A stretch of DNA of 64,000 nucleotides from contig PIZK01000001.1 of assembly GCA_002835545.1 (NCBI GenBank), forward strand, positions 62,001 to 126,000. The letters run 5' to 3'. A program made the position numbers and the translations under genes. The DNA comes from Alteromonadales bacterium alter-6D02 (GTDB lineage Bacteria; Pseudomonadota; Gammaproteobacteria; Enterobacterales; Psychrobiaceae). Under the pieces are notes generated by a model. It saw only the letters and a list, made by a program, of their open reading frames with translations. It was not told the DNA's origin and made no database searches. Shown here piece after piece: positions 17,086-26,058 of the stretch (within the stretch, counting starts at the first letter, position 1; each line of letters opens with the position of its first letter).

Positions 17086-17124
17086 AAGGGCGTTGATGTT
17101 CGCTATAATCAACGCCCTTTTTTC
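17086..17124 (+). terminator. Rho-independent terminator after the AI-2E transporter
   Basis: Perfect 12-bp stem AAGGGCGTTGAT/ATCAACGCCCTT (17086-17097, 17108-17119) followed by six T. It lies just before the methyltransferase gene. Confidence 0.9.
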
Positions 17125-17140
17125 TTTCGGCGTTTAATTA

Positions 17141-18061
17141 ATGCAACTATTGTTATCTATTTTACAACAAACCGAGTTAGGTTCTGACAGTAAACGTCTA
17201 TTCCATGGTCGCGGAAAGTGTTACCCAAATTTTGAGCAGGTCACCATTGATTGGTTTTCCCCTGCAATATTCATTACTCTTTTTTCTGAACATAGTAGTG
17301 AGTTTGAGCAAGAGTTACTTGCTACAATTGGTCATGCTTACCCTGACTTTGTTGGTCCGCTATTGATTCAGCGACGTTATATTCACGGTGCGCCCGTTGA
17401 ATTGGTACGGGGCGAATTACCCCAACCTCATTTAGTTCAAGAGCAAGGGTTAACTTATCAAGTGAAATTACTTGATGGACAAAACAACGGTTTGTTTTTG
17501 GATATGGCTAATGGTCGTCAGTGGGTAAGAGAGCATGCTTCAGGACGAAATGTTTTAAACTTGTTCAGTTATAGCTGTTCATTTTCTCTAGCTGCGATGG
17601 CTGGTGGTGCAGAGTCTGTCATTAATATCGACATGAGCCACGGCGCATTAAAACTTGGTAAAATCAACCATAAGAATAATGAAATCGCTCTGGATAAGGT
17701 GAAGTTTTTCCGCCACGATATTTTTAAATCATGGGGGAAATTGAAACGTTACGGCCCTTATCAAACGATTGTTATCGACCCGCCGAGTAATCAAGTGGGG
17801 AGTTTTGTTGCCGCTAAAGATTATCAGCGTTTATTACGGAAAATCCCAGAGTTAGCTTCTGAGCAAGCGGATATACTGGTTTGCTTAAATTCACCAGAGT
17901 TAGGCAAGGACTTCATTGAACAGCAAATGGGGGAATATGCACCTGATTGTCAACTAATTGCTCAAGTTAGGAATCCAGAAGTTTTTGCTGAAATCGATAG
18001 TAATAAAGGCTTGAAGGTTTTTCACTATCGCTATCTTGGCACAAAAGCATGCCAAGCGTAG
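17141..18061 (+). CDS. Class I SAM-dependent methyltransferase (RlmI/RlmK-like)
   Basis: 306 residues. The N-terminal third (RLFHGRGKCYPNFEQVTIDW, then RRYIHGAPVELVRG) resembles the RNA-recognition part of RlmI-like rRNA m5C methyltransferases. Residues ~115-300 form the Rossmann domain: GLFLDMANGRQWVRE, motif I VLNLFSYSCSFSLAAMAGGA, the acidic residue in INIDMSH, FRHDIF, and motif IV VIDPPSN. The family usually reads DPPxF there. It modifies RNA or possibly protein; the target is unknown. Short gap to the preceding terminator, so it has its own promoter or starts on read-through. Confidence 0.85.
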   Translation: MQLLLSILQQTELGSDSKRLFHGRGKCYPNFEQVTIDWFSPAIFITLFSEHSSEFEQELLATIGHAYPDFVGPLLIQRRYIHGAPVELVRGELPQPHLVQEQGLTYQVKLLDGQNNGLFLDMANGRQWVREHASGRNVLNLFSYSCSFSLAAMAGGAESVINIDMSHGALKLGKINHKNNEIALDKVKFFRHDIFKSWGKLKRYGPYQTIVIDPPSNQVGSFVAAKDYQRLLRKIPELASEQADILVCLNSPELGKDFIEQQMGEYAPDCQLIAQVRNPEVFAEIDSNKGLKVFHYRYLGTKACQA

Positions 18062-18087
18062 AAAGGCTTGTTTATCAAAGTTTAAAA

Positions 18088-18116
18088 AACCGGTACACAT
18101 TTTCAATGTACCGGTT
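18088..18116 (-). terminator. Rho-independent terminator of the Pmp3-family gene
   Basis: Perfect 10-bp stem AACCGGTACA/TGTACCGGTT with a run of six T on the minus strand (18084-18089). It could also weakly serve the methyltransferase gene on the plus strand. Confidence 0.8.
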
Positions 18117-18149
18117 CGACGAGTTCAAAATGTAGTTAACGAATTTTCG

Positions 18150-18341
18150 TTACTTATCATTCATCGCTTGAGATATCTTTTGGTCTGTTTTGTATTGACT
18201 TAATGCATAAACCGACCAAATTGCTGCCGGAATCCAACCGATCAAAGTAATTTGTAAAATCAAACACACCACACCTGCCATTGGGCGACCGATAGTGAAA
18301 AACTGTAGCCAAGGCAATAGTAAAGCTAATATTAAACGCAT
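18150..18341 (-). CDS. Pmp3/YqaE family small membrane protein
   Basis: 63 residues with two hydrophobic helices (LILALLLPWLQFFTIG and GVVCLILQITLIGWIPAAIW) and the family's C-terminal motif SVYALSQYKTDQKI. The family is small proteolipids linked to membrane potential and salt or cold stress; the exact role in bacteria is not settled. Length and layout match YqaE (52-60 residues). TTGATAAAGAGAAATAATT precedes the ATG. Monocistronic with a terminator downstream. Confidence 0.88.
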   Translation of the reverse strand: MRLILALLLPWLQFFTIGRPMAGVVCLILQITLIGWIPAAIWSVYALSQYKTDQKISQAMNDK

Positions 18342-18469
18342 AATTATTTCTCTTTATCAAAACATAGCCATATTATGAGTCAATAGCGACTAAAAACCAA
18401 TGGGTTAATCTGGCAATTTATAGTAAATATTGAGCATAACTAATATTTATTGAAATGTAGGCCAGTAGA

Positions 18470-19645
18470 ATGAGTAACTGGAGTGAACGGGCACAACAGA
18501 TTGAGTCCTTCAAAGTGATGGACTTATTGTCTAGAGCTAATGAGTTAAAGGAGCAAGGGCGAGATATTATTTCTATGGGGGCGGGGGAGCCTGATTTTTC
18601 GACGCCGCCGTTAGTTGCCAAGGCGGGTATTGATGCCATTGTTGCCGGTGAAACTAAATATACCCCATCGACTGGTATTCCTGCGCTACAACAAGCAATT
18701 GCTCATTTTTACCTGCAGCGCTATCAGCTCACCATCGCGCCAGAACGTATCGTGATAACCAGTGGTGCGTCAGCAGGGCTGTTAATGGTATTTTCCTTAT
18801 TGACTGACGCAAACGATAACTTCTTACTCGCCGACCCTGGCTATCCTTGTAATAAACAATTTTTGCGAGTGATTGAAGCAAAAGCGAAAAATATTGCCGT
18901 CTCTAAAGAAGATAACTTTCAATTAACAGCTAAACATATTGATCTGGCCTGGGACAAAGACACTGCTGGCGTATTAATCGCCTCACCTGCAAATCCCACA
19001 GGGACTATGTTAACGAAAGAACAACTCAGCTCGTTAAGTGCAAGTGTTCGAGCAAAGCAAGGTTATCTTGTTGTTGATGAACTCTATCATGGTCTAACGT
19101 ATGAGGAGGATGCCCATAGTGTGCTAGAAGTTGATGATGATGCCTTTGTAATTAATAGCTTTTCAAAATACTTCGGGATGACGGGTTGGCGTTTAGGCTG
19201 GGTTGTTGCTCCTAAAGGGGCAGTATCATCCCTTGAACGATTGGCTCAAAACCTCTTTATTTCGCCATCGACCATTGCCCAGCATGCCGCATTGGCGGCA
19301 TTTCATCCCCAAACATTACTTGAGTTAGAACGTAGACGCTGGGAGTTTAAAGCTCGCCGGGATCTGTTAGTTGCAGGCCTTGAGGAATTAGGTTTTAAAA
19401 TTGAAGCACAGCCACAAGGTGCATTTTATTTGTATGTCAATGCTTCACGTTTTACTGATGACAGCTATACGTTTTGTTGGCAGCTATTGGAAGACGATGG
19501 CATTGTGGTGACACCTGGGATTGATTTTGGTACGAATCAGTCGAATCAGTTCATTCGCTTTTCTTACACGACCAGTATTACCGATATAAAACGAGTGTTA
19601 CGACGCTTAAGTATACGGCTTGATCAACCTTTACACTTGGAGTAA
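18470..19645 (+). CDS. Pyridoxal-phosphate aminotransferase, class I/II
   Basis: 391 residues, fold type I. Visible landmarks: the N-terminal substrate segment SMGAGEPDFSTPP, YTPSTGIPALQQAI, ITSGASAGL (phosphate-binding turn), ADPGYPCNKQF (aromatic residue stacking on PLP), SPANPTGTML (Asn), DELYHGLTY (Asp/Tyr) and SFSKYFGMTGWRLGW with the Schiff-base lysine. The C-terminal FIRFSYTTS carries the arginine that binds the substrate carboxylate. An aspartate- or alanine-type transaminase is likely; the exact amino acid is not predictable. ATG 18470 follows TAGGCCAGTAGA. Monocistronic. Confidence 0.9.
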   Translation: MSNWSERAQQIESFKVMDLLSRANELKEQGRDIISMGAGEPDFSTPPLVAKAGIDAIVAGETKYTPSTGIPALQQAIAHFYLQRYQLTIAPERIVITSGASAGLLMVFSLLTDANDNFLLADPGYPCNKQFLRVIEAKAKNIAVSKEDNFQLTAKHIDLAWDKDTAGVLIASPANPTGTMLTKEQLSSLSASVRAKQGYLVVDELYHGLTYEEDAHSVLEVDDDAFVINSFSKYFGMTGWRLGWVVAPKGAVSSLERLAQNLFISPSTIAQHAALAAFHPQTLLELERRRWEFKARRDLLVAGLEELGFKIEAQPQGAFYLYVNASRFTDDSYTFCWQLLEDDGIVVTPGIDFGTNQSNQFIRFSYTTSITDIKRVLRRLSIRLDQPLHLE

Positions 19646-19753
19646 TCGGCCCGTGTTGAATTAGACTAATACCACGTTTGGCTACTGCAAGCTTGTTAAC
19701 ATCGTGTTATATTCACTAGCCTTGATTTCACGATGTTTTGAAAAGTTATTAGT

Positions 19754-22700
19754 ATGTTACCCAAGCTTAGTTATGACCAGTTAATTCCAGAAACTTACCT
19801 TAAATTTCTTACTCAAGTTGAGCAATCATCTTTCGCCGGAGATGTCGAGCAGGATTACGGTGCGCGACTTGCTGTGTCCACGGATAACTCAATTTATCAA
19901 AACTTACCACAAGGGGTGGTTTTCCCTAAATCAACTGCTGATTTATTAGTCTTAACAAAGATTGCTAATCAAGATGAATTTAAATCGATCACTTTTAGTG
20001 CTCGTGGTGGTGGCACTGGCACTAATGGTCAGTCACTGAATAATGGCGTGATTGTCGATCTATCACGCCACATGAACAATATTCTTGAAATTAATGAACA
20101 GGAAGGCTGGGTTCGTGTGCAAACTGGGGTGATTAAAGATCAACTCAACCAGTTCCTAAAGCCTTATGGCTATTTCTTCTCACCTGATTGTTCAACCTCT
20201 AATCGTGCGACATTAGGCGGGATGATTAATACAGACGCCTCGGGTCAGGGTTCATTAGTCTACGGTAAAACTTCCGATCACGTTCTTGAGTTAACCTCGG
20301 TATTAGTTACAGGTGAGCTTTTAGATACTAAAACTGAGAGCCATAACCACATTGGTGCTGATGAACAGGGACGCACAAAAGATATTGTTAGTGCTGTTGC
20401 TGGTATCTGTCGAGATAATCGTGAATTGATTGTTAAAAAGTTTCCACGCCTTAATCGCTTTTTAACAGGTTATGACTTAGAGCATGTATTTGATGACTCT
20501 CTGAGTGAGTTTAACCTTAGCCGTATTTTAACGGGCTCTGAGGGGTCATTAGCTTTTATTACTGAAGCAAAATTAAACCTAACGCCCATTCCTAAATTAC
20601 GGACCCTAATTAATATCATCTACGACAGTTTTGACTCGGCGTTACGTGATGCACCACATTTAGTTAAAGCAAATGCGACTTCGGTTGAGACAGTAGATAG
20701 CAAAGTATTAGGTTTGGCCAAGCAAGATATTGTCTGGACTACCGTGAGTGATTTAATCCCTGAGCGAGAAGATCAAATCACGGACGGGTTAAATATGGTT
20801 GAATATGCAAGTAATGATGCTAACGAACAGCAACAACGTATAGAAGCGCTGACTCAACGCCTGGAACAGGATATCGAGCAAGGCAATGGCGGGATTTTAG
20901 GTTATCAAATCTGTAGTGAACTCGGCCAAATCAATCGTATTTACACCATGCGTAAAAAAGCGGTGGGTTTATTGGGGGCGACTAAAGGATTTACTAAGCC
21001 GTTAGCGTTTGCTGAAGATACTGCAGTGCCTCCGGAAAAATTAGCGGACTTTATCGTCGAATTCAGAGCATTATTAGATTCCCATAATCTGCACTATGGC
21101 ATGTTTGGTCATGTCGATGCGGGTGTGTTGCATGTGAGACCTGCGATGGATATGTGTGATGAGAAGCAAGAGCTAAAGCTTACTCAAATCTCCGATCAAG
21201 TCGTGGCATTGACTGCAAAGTATGGCGGTTTAATGTGGGGGGAACATGGTAAAGGTTACCGAAGTGAATACGGCCCGGAGTTCTTTGGCCCAGAACTCTT
21301 TAAACAACTACGTGTGATTAAAGGCTTGTTTGATCCTGATAACCGCCTAAACCCTGGTAAAATATGTACACCAATCGATAGTGACGCAACGTTAGTTCGA
21401 GTTGCTGATACAAAGCGCGGTGCTTTTGACCGTCAAATCCCAATCGATGTTCGCACGAGTTTTATGCCTGCAATGAGTTGTAATGGTAACGGCCAATGTT
21501 TTAACTTTGATGTCGACTCACCAATGTGTCCATCGAGTAAAGTGACTCGCGATCGCCGCCACTCACCTAAAGGTCGAGCGACTATGGTTCGAGAGTGGTT
21601 ACGCCTATTGAGTAACCAAGGCGTTGACCCTGTAGCACTTGAACAAAACGATTGCTCGGCAAGCTTACTCGAACGTGTTAAAAATTCATGGAAAAAATCA
21701 CAAGGGGAGTATGACTTTTCTCATGAAGTGATGGATGCCATGAAAGGTTGTTTAGCGTGTAAAGCGTGTGCCAGTCAATGTCCAATCAAGGTTGATGTAC
21801 CGGGCTTTAGAAGCCGTTTTATTAATCTATATCATCAACGTTATTTACGCCCAGTCAGTGACCATGTGGTGGCTAATGTTGAGTTGTCGTCGCAATTGAT
21901 GGCTAAAGCACCTAAGTTGGCAAACTTAATCATTAATAACCCGGTAAGTAAAGCGCTTATAAAAGCGACCGTAGGTATGGTTGATAACCCTGAGCTTTCT
22001 GCTCCCACACTTAAAGAACGCGTTGAAACGCTGCCGAAATTAAGTGGTGTGTTACGTTTTGATTTGGACTATTTACGGAATCTATCGACCGAACAGCGTG
22101 AGCAGTATGTTTTGGTTGTTCAAGATCCCTTTACCAGCTTCTACGATGCGGCGGTGGTTGAAAGTTTATTATTATCGATTAAAAAATTAGGCTTTGAGCC
22201 AGTGTTATTACCGTTTAAACCAAACGGTAAGCCAGCCCATGTTAAAGGCTTCTTAACTAAGTTTGCCAAAATGGCGCAAGATGCGAGTGATTTCTTTAAT
22301 CAACTAGCCGCACTTGATATTCCACTAGTGGGCGTTGATCCATCATTAGTGCTTTGTTATCGCGATGAATATCAGCAAGTGCTAGGTGATAAACGTGGTG
22401 AGTTTAATGTTCAATTGTTCCAAGAGTGGTTGGTGCCACAATTAGCGAACCTTGATGTGAAAGCAACTCAGTCGACACAAGATTATCAATTATTTGCACA
22501 CTGTAGTGAAAAAACTGCTGTTGCTTCAACACATAATGATTGGAAAAGAATCTTCTCTGAACTTGGTTTAAAGCTAGAGACTCAAGAGGTTGGTTGTTGT
22601 GGTATGGCGGGTACATATGGACATGAAAAACAAAACTTAGATAACTCGGCTAAACTATATGAAATGAGCTGGCAACCTAAAGTTGATAAGCATATACCTG

Positions 22701-22804
22701 CGCAAGTCCTAGCGACGGGCTACTCGTGTCGTTCGCAAGTTAATAGACAGGCAGGGTTTAAGCCATTGCATCCAGTGCAAGTGATTGCTCAGGTTTTGCC
22801 ATAA
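19754..22804 (+). CDS. ydiJ: D-2-hydroxyglutarate dehydrogenase-type FAD/Fe-S oxidoreductase YdiJ
   Basis: 1016 residues, matching E. coli YdiJ in length and architecture. The N-terminal PCMH FAD domain has SARGGGTGTNGQSLNNGVIV and the RATLGGMINTDASG pyrophosphate contact. The FAD-oxidase C-terminal-like domain (about 300-545) has AEDTAVPPEKL, FGHVDAGVLHVRP and WGEHGKGYRSEYGP. The Fe-S part begins MSCNGNGQCFN and holds CLACKACASQCP near residue 674, and the CCG domain carries EVGCCGMAGTYGHE near 950. It oxidises D-2-hydroxyglutarate at the membrane face, passing electrons on. It is followed 21 bp later by the DUF1285 gene and then fieF, probably one transcript. Confidence 0.93.
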   Translation: MLPKLSYDQLIPETYLKFLTQVEQSSFAGDVEQDYGARLAVSTDNSIYQNLPQGVVFPKSTADLLVLTKIANQDEFKSITFSARGGGTGTNGQSLNNGVIVDLSRHMNNILEINEQEGWVRVQTGVIKDQLNQFLKPYGYFFSPDCSTSNRATLGGMINTDASGQGSLVYGKTSDHVLELTSVLVTGELLDTKTESHNHIGADEQGRTKDIVSAVAGICRDNRELIVKKFPRLNRFLTGYDLEHVFDDSLSEFNLSRILTGSEGSLAFITEAKLNLTPIPKLRTLINIIYDSFDSALRDAPHLVKANATSVETVDSKVLGLAKQDIVWTTVSDLIPEREDQITDGLNMVEYASNDANEQQQRIEALTQRLEQDIEQGNGGILGYQICSELGQINRIYTMRKKAVGLLGATKGFTKPLAFAEDTAVPPEKLADFIVEFRALLDSHNLHYGMFGHVDAGVLHVRPAMDMCDEKQELKLTQISDQVVALTAKYGGLMWGEHGKGYRSEYGPEFFGPELFKQLRVIKGLFDPDNRLNPGKICTPIDSDATLVRVADTKRGAFDRQIPIDVRTSFMPAMSCNGNGQCFNFDVDSPMCPSSKVTRDRRHSPKGRATMVREWLRLLSNQGVDPVALEQNDCSASLLERVKNSWKKSQGEYDFSHEVMDAMKGCLACKACASQCPIKVDVPGFRSRFINLYHQRYLRPVSDHVVANVELSSQLMAKAPKLANLIINNPVSKALIKATVGMVDNPELSAPTLKERVETLPKLSGVLRFDLDYLRNLSTEQREQYVLVVQDPFTSFYDAAVVESLLLSIKKLGFEPVLLPFKPNGKPAHVKGFLTKFAKMAQDASDFFNQLAALDIPLVGVDPSLVLCYRDEYQQVLGDKRGEFNVQLFQEWLVPQLANLDVKATQSTQDYQLFAHCSEKTAVASTHNDWKRIFSELGLKLETQEVGCCGMAGTYGHEKQNLDNSAKLYEMSWQPKVDKHIPAQVLATGYSCRSQVNRQAGFKPLHPVQVIAQVLP

Positions 22805-22824
22805 TATAACTAGGTAGGCAGACC

Positions 22825-23385
22825 ATGATAGATATCTCTAATCTAGAACAAGCGGTAAATCAACTATCAGGTGAAGCTTACCCTCTTGAGCAATGGCACC
22901 CTGAACATTGTGGTGAGATGGACTTGGTGATTAAAGCTAATGGACAGTGGATTCATCAAGGCAGTGCGATTAAGCGTGATAAGTTGATTAAGCTATTTAG
23001 CAAAGTGCTAATTAAACAAGGTCAGGACTTTTTCTTAGTCACACCAGCTGAAAAAGTTAAGATTAAGGTGGATGACGCGCCATTTTTGATCGTCGATTTT
23101 AGTCTCTCGGTTAATCAGCACAAGCAACAAGTCATTACATTGCATTCAAATATTGGTGATGATATCCCTTTGGCTAGGCCATATTCACTCGAATTAAGGG
23201 GAGGGGAACAGCGCCCTTATATTAACTTGTGGCGCGGCTTAGATGCGTTGATTGAGCGAAATACATTCTATCAATTAATTGAGTTAGCATTAGCTCAACA
23301 GGGGGAAACCTCTGATGATGTCGAGCTGTCGACACTGATGTTACATTCTGGTGATGAAAAGTTTAGCCTTGGGTGTATCGAATAG
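22825..23385 (+). CDS. DUF1285 domain protein
   Basis: 186 residues, the usual length for DUF1285. It shows the family's PLEQWHPEHCGEMDLVIKANGQWIHQGS-like N-terminal block (split here as PLEQWHPEHCGEMDL then VIKANGQWIHQGS), IKRDKLIKLFSKVL, and FFLVTPAEKVKIKV. The fold is a pair of beta-rich domains; the biochemical role is unknown. No signal peptide. It starts 21 bp after ydiJ and ends 25 bp before fieF, suggesting cotranscription, but no functional link is known to me. Confidence 0.85.
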   Translation: MIDISNLEQAVNQLSGEAYPLEQWHPEHCGEMDLVIKANGQWIHQGSAIKRDKLIKLFSKVLIKQGQDFFLVTPAEKVKIKVDDAPFLIVDFSLSVNQHKQQVITLHSNIGDDIPLARPYSLELRGGEQRPYINLWRGLDALIERNTFYQLIELALAQQGETSDDVELSTLMLHSGDEKFSLGCIE

Positions 23386-23409
23386 CTAGTAAAAGGTAAA
23401 CATAACTTA

Positions 23410-24294
23410 ATGACACAAAAAGATTATAAGTTCTGGGTTAAGTTTGCCAGCCGCGCAGCGTTGGTTATCGTTACTGTCATTGTATTGAGTAAAACGTGGG
23501 CTTGGCTCTTTTCTGGCTCTGCGGCGATGCTTGGTTCATTAACTGACTCTCTCCTTGATTTAACGGCCACTTCCATTAATTTCTTTGTCTTGCGTTACGC
23601 TTTACTCCCTGCTGATGACGACCATCGATTTGGTCATGGTAAAGCCGAGTCTTTAGCAGGGCTTGCTCAAGCAGCCTTTATTTCAGGCAGTGCATTACTT
23701 CTGGCGTTTCATGGAGTTGAGCGTTTAGTTCGCCCTGTAGAACTCTCCGTAAGTGGAAATAATTTAACGATCTATGTCAGTGTGTTGGCGATAGCGTTGA
23801 CCTTTGTTTTACTTTATATCCAACGACTTGTCATTAGCAAGACTGGCTCTGTTGCGATTAAAGCCGATTCACTTCACTATCAAGGGGATTTATTGCTCAA
23901 TGCCAGTGTCATCATTGCTATGGTTCTTGCTGGTATGGGCTGGCAAAGTGCAGATGCGAGCTTTTCGATATTAATTGCATTGTTTCTACTTTTTAATGCT
24001 TGGCAAATCGCGGTAGAGAGCAGCGAGCATCTGATGGATAAAGAGCTGGCAGAGACAGAGCGACAAGAGATTACGACTTTAATTGAGTCGCATCAAGCGG
24101 TACATGCTGTGATGGCTATGCGAACAAGAAAGTCAGGCCAAACTAAATTTATTCAATTTAATTTGGCCCTAGACGATAGCCTATCATTAGTTGATGCTCA
24201 TCAGGTGGCCGATGAAATAGAAGCATTACTAAAACAACGCATTGAAGGGCAGCTTGATGTGGTGATACATCAAGAGCCTCGGTCACTTTGTTAG
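23410..24294 (+). CDS. fieF: Cation-efflux pump FieF (Fe2+/Zn2+, CDF family)
   Basis: 294 residues, a six-helix inner-membrane CDF transporter with a cytoplasmic C-terminal domain. Metal-binding residues fit FieF: SLTDSLLDL in helix 2 (both Asp), and HYQGD in helix 5 (His and Asp). The DDDHRFGHGKAESL loop after helix 2 is the family signature. The C-terminal ferredoxin-like domain has LIESHQAVHAVMAMRTRKSG and ends VVIHQEP, where dimeric zinc sites form. It exports divalent metals in exchange for protons. The last 4 bp overlap the convergent lipoprotein gene, so the two 3' ends are interlocked and no terminator fits between them. Confidence 0.93.
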   Translation: MTQKDYKFWVKFASRAALVIVTVIVLSKTWAWLFSGSAAMLGSLTDSLLDLTATSINFFVLRYALLPADDDHRFGHGKAESLAGLAQAAFISGSALLLAFHGVERLVRPVELSVSGNNLTIYVSVLAIALTFVLLYIQRLVISKTGSVAIKADSLHYQGDLLLNASVIIAMVLAGMGWQSADASFSILIALFLLFNAWQIAVESSEHLMDKELAETERQEITTLIESHQAVHAVMAMRTRKSGQTKFIQFNLALDDSLSLVDAHQVADEIEALLKQRIEGQLDVVIHQEPRSLC

Positions 24295-25943
24295 CTGTCT
24301 TTTTTACTTTCTTGATTATCGTTAAAACGCAGCCATAATTTTGACAGTTTCCCTTTAATCTTTATGGCATGCACAACAACAAAACCATAGTTATCAAATA
24401 AATATACATCTTGCTTATCAGGATAGTTAGCAGACGTTTTTAGCCATAACCCGTCTTGGTATTCAATGTTAAATTCAGCCGTTCTAACAACGGAGGTGGT
24501 TGATTTCTCCGATTGTTTTGTGTGTGAACAACCGCCTAAGTCAGTCATACATTCGAATGGGGAAAAGTGGTAATTAATAGCCGTAGTTAATACTTGTTCA
24601 GATCGCTTTAGCACCTTGCCATTAAGTGTGCGGTGCTCAAACATAGCACCTAAAACACGCGAACTATGGAGCGCGAATTTAGCTGTTTCACCTTCAATAC
24701 CTTTAAACTCATAGTGTATGACTTTACGAGGCGTCGCTGCACTCATCAAGTAGAAATTATATGAAGAAGGTAATTGTCTGAGGTCAATGTTGCTTGCTTT
24801 TTTTGGAGTTAGATATTGTCCTTCAAGTTCTTCTTTACGTTTAGTAAATATTTCCTCAAGCTTATCGTTATAGTGAGATAATTGCTGTGAATTTATCTTA
24901 AATATGTTGTCGACCGCTTTGCCGATAGCTGCTGTTCGTTGGGTCGGAGAATTAACTCGGCTTAAATCTATTCCGTCTAAAATAGAGGTGTTAGGCGAAC
25001 TATTTTGCTCCGTTTGATTGGTTGCTAAGGTTTTTTTTGTTTGACAGTCTGCGGGCTCAGTTTTTAAGAAACACTGTGTTTTGTTTTGAGAGAAGTCTGA
25101 CAGGAATGTGACTTTTAACTCTTTGGGTTTTGCGCCTTTAATCACTTGCCCTTTAAAATAAGCATGAACGTTATCTTTAGCAAAATCTGAGTTCAAAGGT
25201 ATAACTCTAAAATCCTTAACATTTGCATTGTTAATGAGCTTTCCTTGATAAAATACGTGTTGCTTATCCCGAGCATAATCTAATCTTAGGACTTTTAATT
25301 GCTTATGGTTGATACCAGTAATCTTTTCACTCTTATAGTAAGCGTTATTTTTATCATAAGCATAAGAGCGACTTTTGGTTCTAAATGACTTAGCATCAGC
25401 CCCTTCGATTTTTATTCCGTTATAAAACACACAGTGTTTATCTTTTGAAAACTGTTCATCACCAAGCACTCTAAAACTGTCTATAGCACAAGGTGTGAAG
25501 TTTTTAGCCCCATGATTAATGATGACTTTTCCTTGGCTTAGCGCATAATTGTTATCCCATGACCAATCACTAACCTCAAGCAGTTTTATATCTTGAGGTG
25601 AAGCGCCTTTCACAACCCTAGCGTTAAGGTAGACATGGTTTTTATCAGCATAGTATTTGCCATCAAGGTGTTCAAAAGTTGTGGGATCGGCGAAAGCAAC
25701 AGTCTTTCCATGATAATACACAAAGTTTTTATCTTTAGCGTATCCAAGGTGATTTATTGACTCAAAGCTTGCAAAGTCAGCGTTTACGAGCGGCTTACTG
25801 ACAACCTTTTGATTTAGAAAGCCAACACCTTTACCAAATAAGATACGGTTATGCTCTTTATCAATAGCGTAGCCATTTAAGGGGGCCGTTGTTTTGCAAC
25901 CGGCAAGTAAGCTCACTAGCAGGATTGGTACAAATTTTTTCAT
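24291..25943 (-). CDS. Lipoprotein with DKNYVYY-type repeats
   Basis: 550 residues. Lipoprotein signal with LLAGC lipobox at residues 11-15. Residues ~25-300 are a ladder of about eight 35-40-residue repeats built around an aspartate-lysine and an aromatic pair (AKDKNFVYYHGKTV, ADKNHVYLNARVV, SKDKHCVFYNGIKI, AYDKNNAYYKSEKI, ARDKQHVFYQGKLI, AKDNVHAYFKGQVI), which is the DKNYVYY domain. A Ser/Thr/Asn-rich linker leads into a C-terminal beta-rich domain (about 390-550) with a CMTDLGGC pair of cysteines. Probably exposed on the outer membrane; the function is not known. Convergent with fieF with a 4-bp overlap. Confidence 0.8.
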   Translation of the reverse strand: MKKFVPILLVSLLAGCKTTAPLNGYAIDKEHNRILFGKGVGFLNQKVVSKPLVNADFASFESINHLGYAKDKNFVYYHGKTVAFADPTTFEHLDGKYYADKNHVYLNARVVKGASPQDIKLLEVSDWSWDNNYALSQGKVIINHGAKNFTPCAIDSFRVLGDEQFSKDKHCVFYNGIKIEGADAKSFRTKSRSYAYDKNNAYYKSEKITGINHKQLKVLRLDYARDKQHVFYQGKLINNANVKDFRVIPLNSDFAKDNVHAYFKGQVIKGAKPKELKVTFLSDFSQNKTQCFLKTEPADCQTKKTLATNQTEQNSSPNTSILDGIDLSRVNSPTQRTAAIGKAVDNIFKINSQQLSHYNDKLEEIFTKRKEELEGQYLTPKKASNIDLRQLPSSYNFYLMSAATPRKVIHYEFKGIEGETAKFALHSSRVLGAMFEHRTLNGKVLKRSEQVLTTAINYHFSPFECMTDLGGCSHTKQSEKSTTSVVRTAEFNIEYQDGLWLKTSANYPDKQDVYLFDNYGFVVVHAIKIKGKLSKLWLRFNDNQESKKDS

Positions 25944-26010
25944 GAATATTATCTCGAATTATATACTTTCGATAGGGTAGCATAGTAACTAAGTAGTTAA
26001 TATTAAAGAA

Positions 26011-26043
26011 GTCACCGCTGTATGTATGCGATACAGCGGTGAC
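26011..26043 (-). terminator. Terminator hairpin downstream of the chemoreceptor gene
   Basis: Perfect 13-bp stem GTCACCGCTGTAT/ATACAGCGGTGAC (26011-26023, 26031-26043), 15 bp past the stop; the T tract on the minus strand is short and interrupted. Confidence 0.75.
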
Positions 26044-26058
26044 TGTTGAAAAGAGGGT

